A DNA stretch of 64,000 nt, from NCBI GenBank assembly GCA_018340805.1, contig JACMZG010001908.1, positions 36,008,656-36,072,655 of the forward strand, given 5' to 3'. Within the stretch, counting starts at the first letter, position 1; every line of letters begins with the position of its first letter. This document shows positions 59,401 through 64,000 of the stretch, piece by piece. The translations under genes were made by a program, and so were the position numbers. The notes under the pieces were generated by a model. It was not told where the DNA came from, made no database searches, and saw only the letters and a list, made by a program, of their open reading frames with translations. The stretch comes from Microvelia longipes. Taxonomy: Eukaryota; Arthropoda; Insecta; Hemiptera; Veliidae.

Positions 59401-62380
59401 AATGATTTTTATTTTGGATTTGGTAAATTTTAATAATTTATTATAAAATATATAAGGATATCAGTTTTTTGTTGAAAGTTTAGACAGCTGTCGAGCATTT
59501 AAAACATGAAATAAGACAGTTTAGTTCTTTATTTGGCAGCTCTTTTTAATTCACTTATTCTTATAATAAGGAAGCAGTGAAATATATGTGACAATTTATC
59601 TGCAATTTATATTATCTTTTTTGTTCTTTTTAATTAATATCGTTAAGAAAGTTTATTTAAAGAAATACGAGAATAGATAAACACTTCTTATTGATACACG
59701 ACTCACAAAGAGATTGACTCGTACATAGGCTGAAACAAATTCTTACATATCTCAAACAAGCACTGATATACTAAAACATAGCCAAGTAATCAATTGAAGA
59801 GTAGTAAAGGATTGTAACTCCAAAATTGTGCAGCGTACATATTACAGTAAAACTATTTTATGAATATCTCATTATTGGAGGCAGAGGCCAAGATTATTTC
59901 ACGATTATAATAATAAAATTCACACTGTTCATAAAAGCCTCGTAAACACTAATATGTATTGATCAAAAATTAACTGATAACACCTGACTAAAATGTTGCG
60001 AGATCTGTATCTATAACCAACAAGGCTTTGTCTCTTAGATTCAATACCTATATACCTAGGCATCGATCAGTGCTAGCTCTTAATCAGACACAAATTACAT
60101 TATCATAAAAAAACAAGGCTCTAATACGAGAGTTAAATAAAAAAGGTTTTCGTCATATATATAAAGAATATAGTTATTGTTCGGAAGTTTCGCTATACGG
60201 GAGCGCATATTTTAATTGCGGAGATTAAATATGAGGCAAACTGTCGTGTTATTAGAACTCCCTGCCAGGACGCCCATTAACATATATTTTCCGGGCAGAC
60301 GGCAACTGGAGATTGATTTTTGAACTAAAGATTCGATTTTTTCCAGCTTAAGACTGGTTTCAACTCTTTAGCACACATCGGAGCTGTGTGAGAAAGACAC
60401 ACGCAAACCCACCTCACACAGACCTGCATGATATATCTTTAATTATGGAACCACCACAATTATCAAGTGTCCTAAATCCCCAGAAATTTAGTAGGAGACT
60501 ACACTCAAGGATGGAGCTAATTCAACAAGTCATATATATCGAGTGAGTTTCTAATTTCTAGATATCAAACACAAATTTTTTCACATATACAAGACAAAAT
60601 ATATTGCCATCCTATACCGTAAGTAATAAAAAATGGTAATTAATTATCAGGAGTGAGACAACGAAAGACGTCATTTATTACACTGTATATATTTAATATG
60701 TGAACATAGCTCATACACTAAAGAATCCTTAATATCATGCAATTCTTGATATGCAAGACTAAGCACAATATATAATGCTAATTAACATATTGAGACAATG
60801 AGTTTGTATTATGTTAATAAGAGAAAATAATAAACAAATATGCACTTTATGGTATAGAAAGAGATAAATAGATATGTATTAAGTAATTTTTACCTACTAA
60901 GAATAAGAAAGTTAAATATCCTATATTCATACATTTACCGTATAATATCCTACTATTATGTATCACGATCTAAATGAAATACAAATGGGAATGACAAATT
61001 AAATTAGAGTACCGTATTTGTTATTTCTCGATTTTGCAAAAAAGTTCACAAGTAACAATATTTCATACATCCTTATTAATCAGTCCTAAAAATAAATAAA
61101 TTACAATAATATACCTATATTATTTAGTAGAGGCTTGTTTATATGCCTATGCCGGGGAAACATATCATGTTACTCGACTTTTAAGAATAATAACGCAATT
61201 GACTTTATATTTATTTTGCTGTATACCTAGCTCGAGAGAGAAGTGCATATTGTTTTAGTATAAGACTTCGTCGTTCTAAAAAACCACACATCACAATACA
61301 ACCCAGCCACAGCAAACCAATCAGTCAAGTGATAACTTGGCATTTTAGTTGTGTAGATTAAATATCATTGTCATATACAACTAACATTTGATCTGAACTA
61401 ATGAGCTATATACACCAAATCTACTCTATGTCATAGAGAAAAATAAAAACTAAACACTGAATCTGTTTTTAGAAAATGTATACGAATTATAGTTTAAAAG
61501 ATATACAAATACCTACTGGATTATATATATAAAATCTAAAAAAACTATTGGATAACAAGACTAGTATCAGCGGTATAAGCACTGTTAATGAGTGACAGAT
61601 TGAACGGATATAATACGCTACACTCAATAATGGATTACTTTTACAAAAAGAGAATATAGAATTATTTGTGTTTAAAGCTAAAGCATTCATACAAATAAGT
61701 ACGTAATACTACTTAACTTTAATAATCAGAAATCACTACCCTAATATATTTATCTACCTAATCCAACTCTAACTCTATAAAGTTCAAACTAATATAGTTA
61801 AATATTACCGCTTCCCTGATAAATAGCCTAGCAAAGCGAGAAGAAGAAATGAAGAGATGTGCCAAAGGTAATCCAAACAACTTTGGGCTTAATACTTTAC
61901 TCTTAAAAGAGAGACGATTCCATAGTTATACGTACAACATTTCAACTCTAGAGTGAAGAATAGCGATCATCAAGAGTTAGTGTTTTAGCGTTTTATCGGA
62001 AGATATGTATATAAGCTACCAAATCAATTATCATTCAACCCAAGGTATTTAATTGCAATCACCAGAGAGAGGTATCCAGAGAACAAGAAGTTGATTAGAG
62101 ATAAAGTGCTATTCACTAACAGAACGATTGTCAACCGAAGCTAACACAGGTACTAATGTTTGTATGTAACTAATTATCTATGATATGATCTTTGCAAAGC
62201 GATGGTTTTTCCTACAATCATAGATAGGAGGGAATGAAAACTTGGCAAATATGAGGCATTGTAGAGTTCAGAATAAATTAACAGCCTAGGTATAAATTAG
62301 GTCAGAACTTATGAGGTCACCTCACTTCACGTAGGCGACAGGGGCCGACGCTTTTATGTGTCACGACACCCCTCCCCCCA
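59401..62380. other. AT-rich non-coding stretch upstream of the Josephin-UIM-RING gene
   Basis: No coding exon recognised on either strand. The missing Josephin N-terminal exon would be expected here or beyond the window; I looked for a Cys box (LCAQHCLN-like) on the minus strand and did not find one, but a short exon could be missed by eye. A partial R-A copy lies at 60270-60420. Confidence 0.5.
60270..60425 (-). repeat. partial copy of dispersed repeat family R-A
   Basis: Reverse complement holds the landmarks GTGTG..TTT.TCACACAGC, GAGTTGAAACCAGTC, AAAAATCAATCTCCAGTTGCC and CCCGGAAAATAT in family order, but both ends are worn. Confidence 0.5.
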
Positions 62381-62466
62381 TAATAATATAATATAATAAA
62401 TTAATATATTAATATAATATATATAAATATAATATATAATATATTATATATATAATTATAATATAA
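62381..62466. repeat. irregular A/T-only repeat tract
   Basis: TAATATAATA/ATATATTA mixtures, directly after a CCCCTCCCCCC run. Confidence 0.85.
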
Positions 62467-63218
62467 CACACCTAATTATATATTTTCACTTAAATAAATA
62501 TGACTGAAACTTACTTCCTACGTCTTAAACTCGTAACTCTGTACACATGATGCACTGGTGATTGTAAAATAATTTAATCATGCATACTTGATTGAAAATA
62601 TCCTAACACGTTGGCGCCGACACATTCTATGACACCAACCTGCCACCTAAAAACATCCCCATAATCAATACTCCTTCTTCACTCCACTGACGAGAGAATC
62701 ATACAATAATAATACACACAAGATTATCAAGAATCATCCACAAACTATATGTACTCCTTATCAAGAAACTCTATCGTAACATTGCTCTACAGAAATAATA
62801 TGTATCAATTTCATTATACCATAACATATTCATAAAGTCTTCTTTAGGAGAGTACAGTGCGCAATTACTTGAATAATAGTCAGTCAATGAGAATTTAGTG
62901 AGTTGATTGCATTAAATTACACACGTTCGGATTCAATAGTTATCTGAATGTTGATCGTATCACACAGATTTATTTTTTTTTTTGAGAATCTGCTCGAGAG
63001 ACAAAAATTGATATCAGCGGTGGAGAGAAATATAAAAATCATCGAATATTTTAGAGCCCGAGAAGTAACAAAGAGCCTACTTTACTATATATGTGATAGT
63101 GGTGAATTGTATTTTTTTAGACACTCAGTGAATAACCCATGCTCCCTCACATTATTTTCCCACACTGTCAACTGCTTTAGCGTGTGTTTATACTAAAGTA
63201 TCTATGAAGTATCAGAAC
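62467..63218. other. non-coding stretch
   Basis: Nothing recognised. Confidence 0.5.
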
Positions 63219-63219
63219 C

Positions 63220-63306
63220 TTAAGGCCCGTATTCAAAGACCTTTTATTAACATTCTCCTTGTTCCTTAAGGAGAATGTTAGGAAAATGTCTTTGAATACG
63301 GGCCTA
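63220..63306. mobile_element. 87 bp MITE-like hairpin
   Basis: TTAAGGCCCGTATTCAAAGA C ... AACATTCTCCTT and the complement AAGGAGAATGTT ... GTCTTTGAATACGGGCCTAA. The stem has an unpaired bulge between the outer and inner halves. A TTAA lies at the left edge. Confidence 0.75.
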
Positions 63307-63384
63307 AGGCTCTCTTGCTAAAAGTAGCAGTGATATTACTAAAATAAAACCCCATTGAGCCACCCCCTCCCCAATATCAAGTTA

Positions 63385-63386
<2 letters not shown>

Positions 63387-63437
<51 letters not shown>
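63387..63437. repeat. (TA)n microsatellite
   Basis: About 25 TA units. Confidence 0.95.
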
Positions 63438-63440
<3 letters not shown>

Positions 63441-64000
63441 GTTGTGTTATAATTAAAGAATTAAATAACATTTTTAAATAGTCATTAATTAAATTTAGTA
63501 ATTGGCCATGATAAACCAAAACCCTGGGAATAAAATTGGATAAAAATATTATTGAGGGAAAACAGAAACGACCCTTAAATGTTTTGTTTTTGCTTAATTT
63601 GTTTGAAATATTTTGCTTTATTTTCCTTTGATAATTTTCTAAAACATTGAAATAGAATACTGGCTAGCGGAGCTTTCTAATTCAAATTCAAAAAGACTTT
63701 TATTGCCATGGATAAGTAAAACTTACAATAAACATAATATAAACAAAACATACAATATATACTACAATATAAAAATATATAATAATTATAAAATATATAA
63801 AAGTAACCAGTTAAAACTATGTATAAAAGTAACTACATCAAAACTATGTAGGCAATCCCACGAGACTGGAGTCTGTGAGTGGGTTTTCTAGAAATAATAG
63901 TAGAACAGATTATAGGAAGAAAATAGAATTATATAGATATATAAGAAGAATACATATATAAATATATACATAATAAATATAATATAATAAATATAAAATA
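63438..64000. other. AT-rich end of window with a possible LINE tail
   Basis: 63688-63720 (AAAAAGACTTTTATTGCCAT G) recalls a motif frequent at insect LINE 3' ends, followed by A/T-rich sequence. No gene. Confidence 0.35.

Overview
This is a eukaryotic nuclear window, very AT-rich (I judge roughly 70-75% A+T by eye; not computed). It has no bacterial operons, no dense coding and no CRISPR arrays. One spliced gene sits in a large mass of decayed mobile elements, simple repeats and foldback sequences. The transposon types and the intron-containing host gene suggest an invertebrate, most likely an insect (hemipteran-like). That assignment is inference from the repeat types and cannot be proven here.

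Layout. 1-2.7 kb: no gene seen. 3.2-10.3 kb: remnants of a two-gene mobile element. Its first gene has a SAM-like N-terminus and exon/intron-like structure. Its second gene has a zinc-finger-like start, a DVMH motif, an RFEAKHR motif and a recognisable C-terminus. It is followed by a foldback element, a (TA)n tract, a ~43 bp minisatellite and a second small inverted-repeat element. 13-24 kb: AT-rich DNA with several foldback elements and copies of one dispersed repeat. 24-31 kb: a copy of that repeat carrying a 5S rRNA-like module, then two hAT-like non-autonomous elements, one with two further insertions nested in it. 33.8-37.6 kb: a degraded R1-like LINE reverse transcriptase/RNase H, a separate LINE ORF with a frameshift, and a second RNase H fragment. 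38-47.5 kb: another hAT-like element with an exact 8 bp target duplication, a 636 bp foldback element, more copies of the dispersed repeat, and a nested pair of inverted-repeat elements.

50.8-59.0 kb, minus strand: the only gene I regard as a real host gene. Seven coding exons join through six consensus GT-AG introns into one uninterrupted 458-residue frame. The product reads as the C-terminal half of a Josephin domain (ataxin-3-like deubiquitinase), then a ubiquitin-interacting motif, an acidic/Ser/Pro-rich linker and a C-terminal RING finger. A protease fold, a ubiquitin-binding motif and an E3-ligase finger in one chain is the most interesting item in the window. The exon carrying the Josephin catalytic cysteine was not found; it may lie upstream of 59,041 or outside the window.

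The gene's introns hold a LINE reverse-transcriptase fragment, a LINE-tail hairpin, and copies of the 5S-chimeric repeat. A small inverted-repeat element lies just beyond its stop codon.
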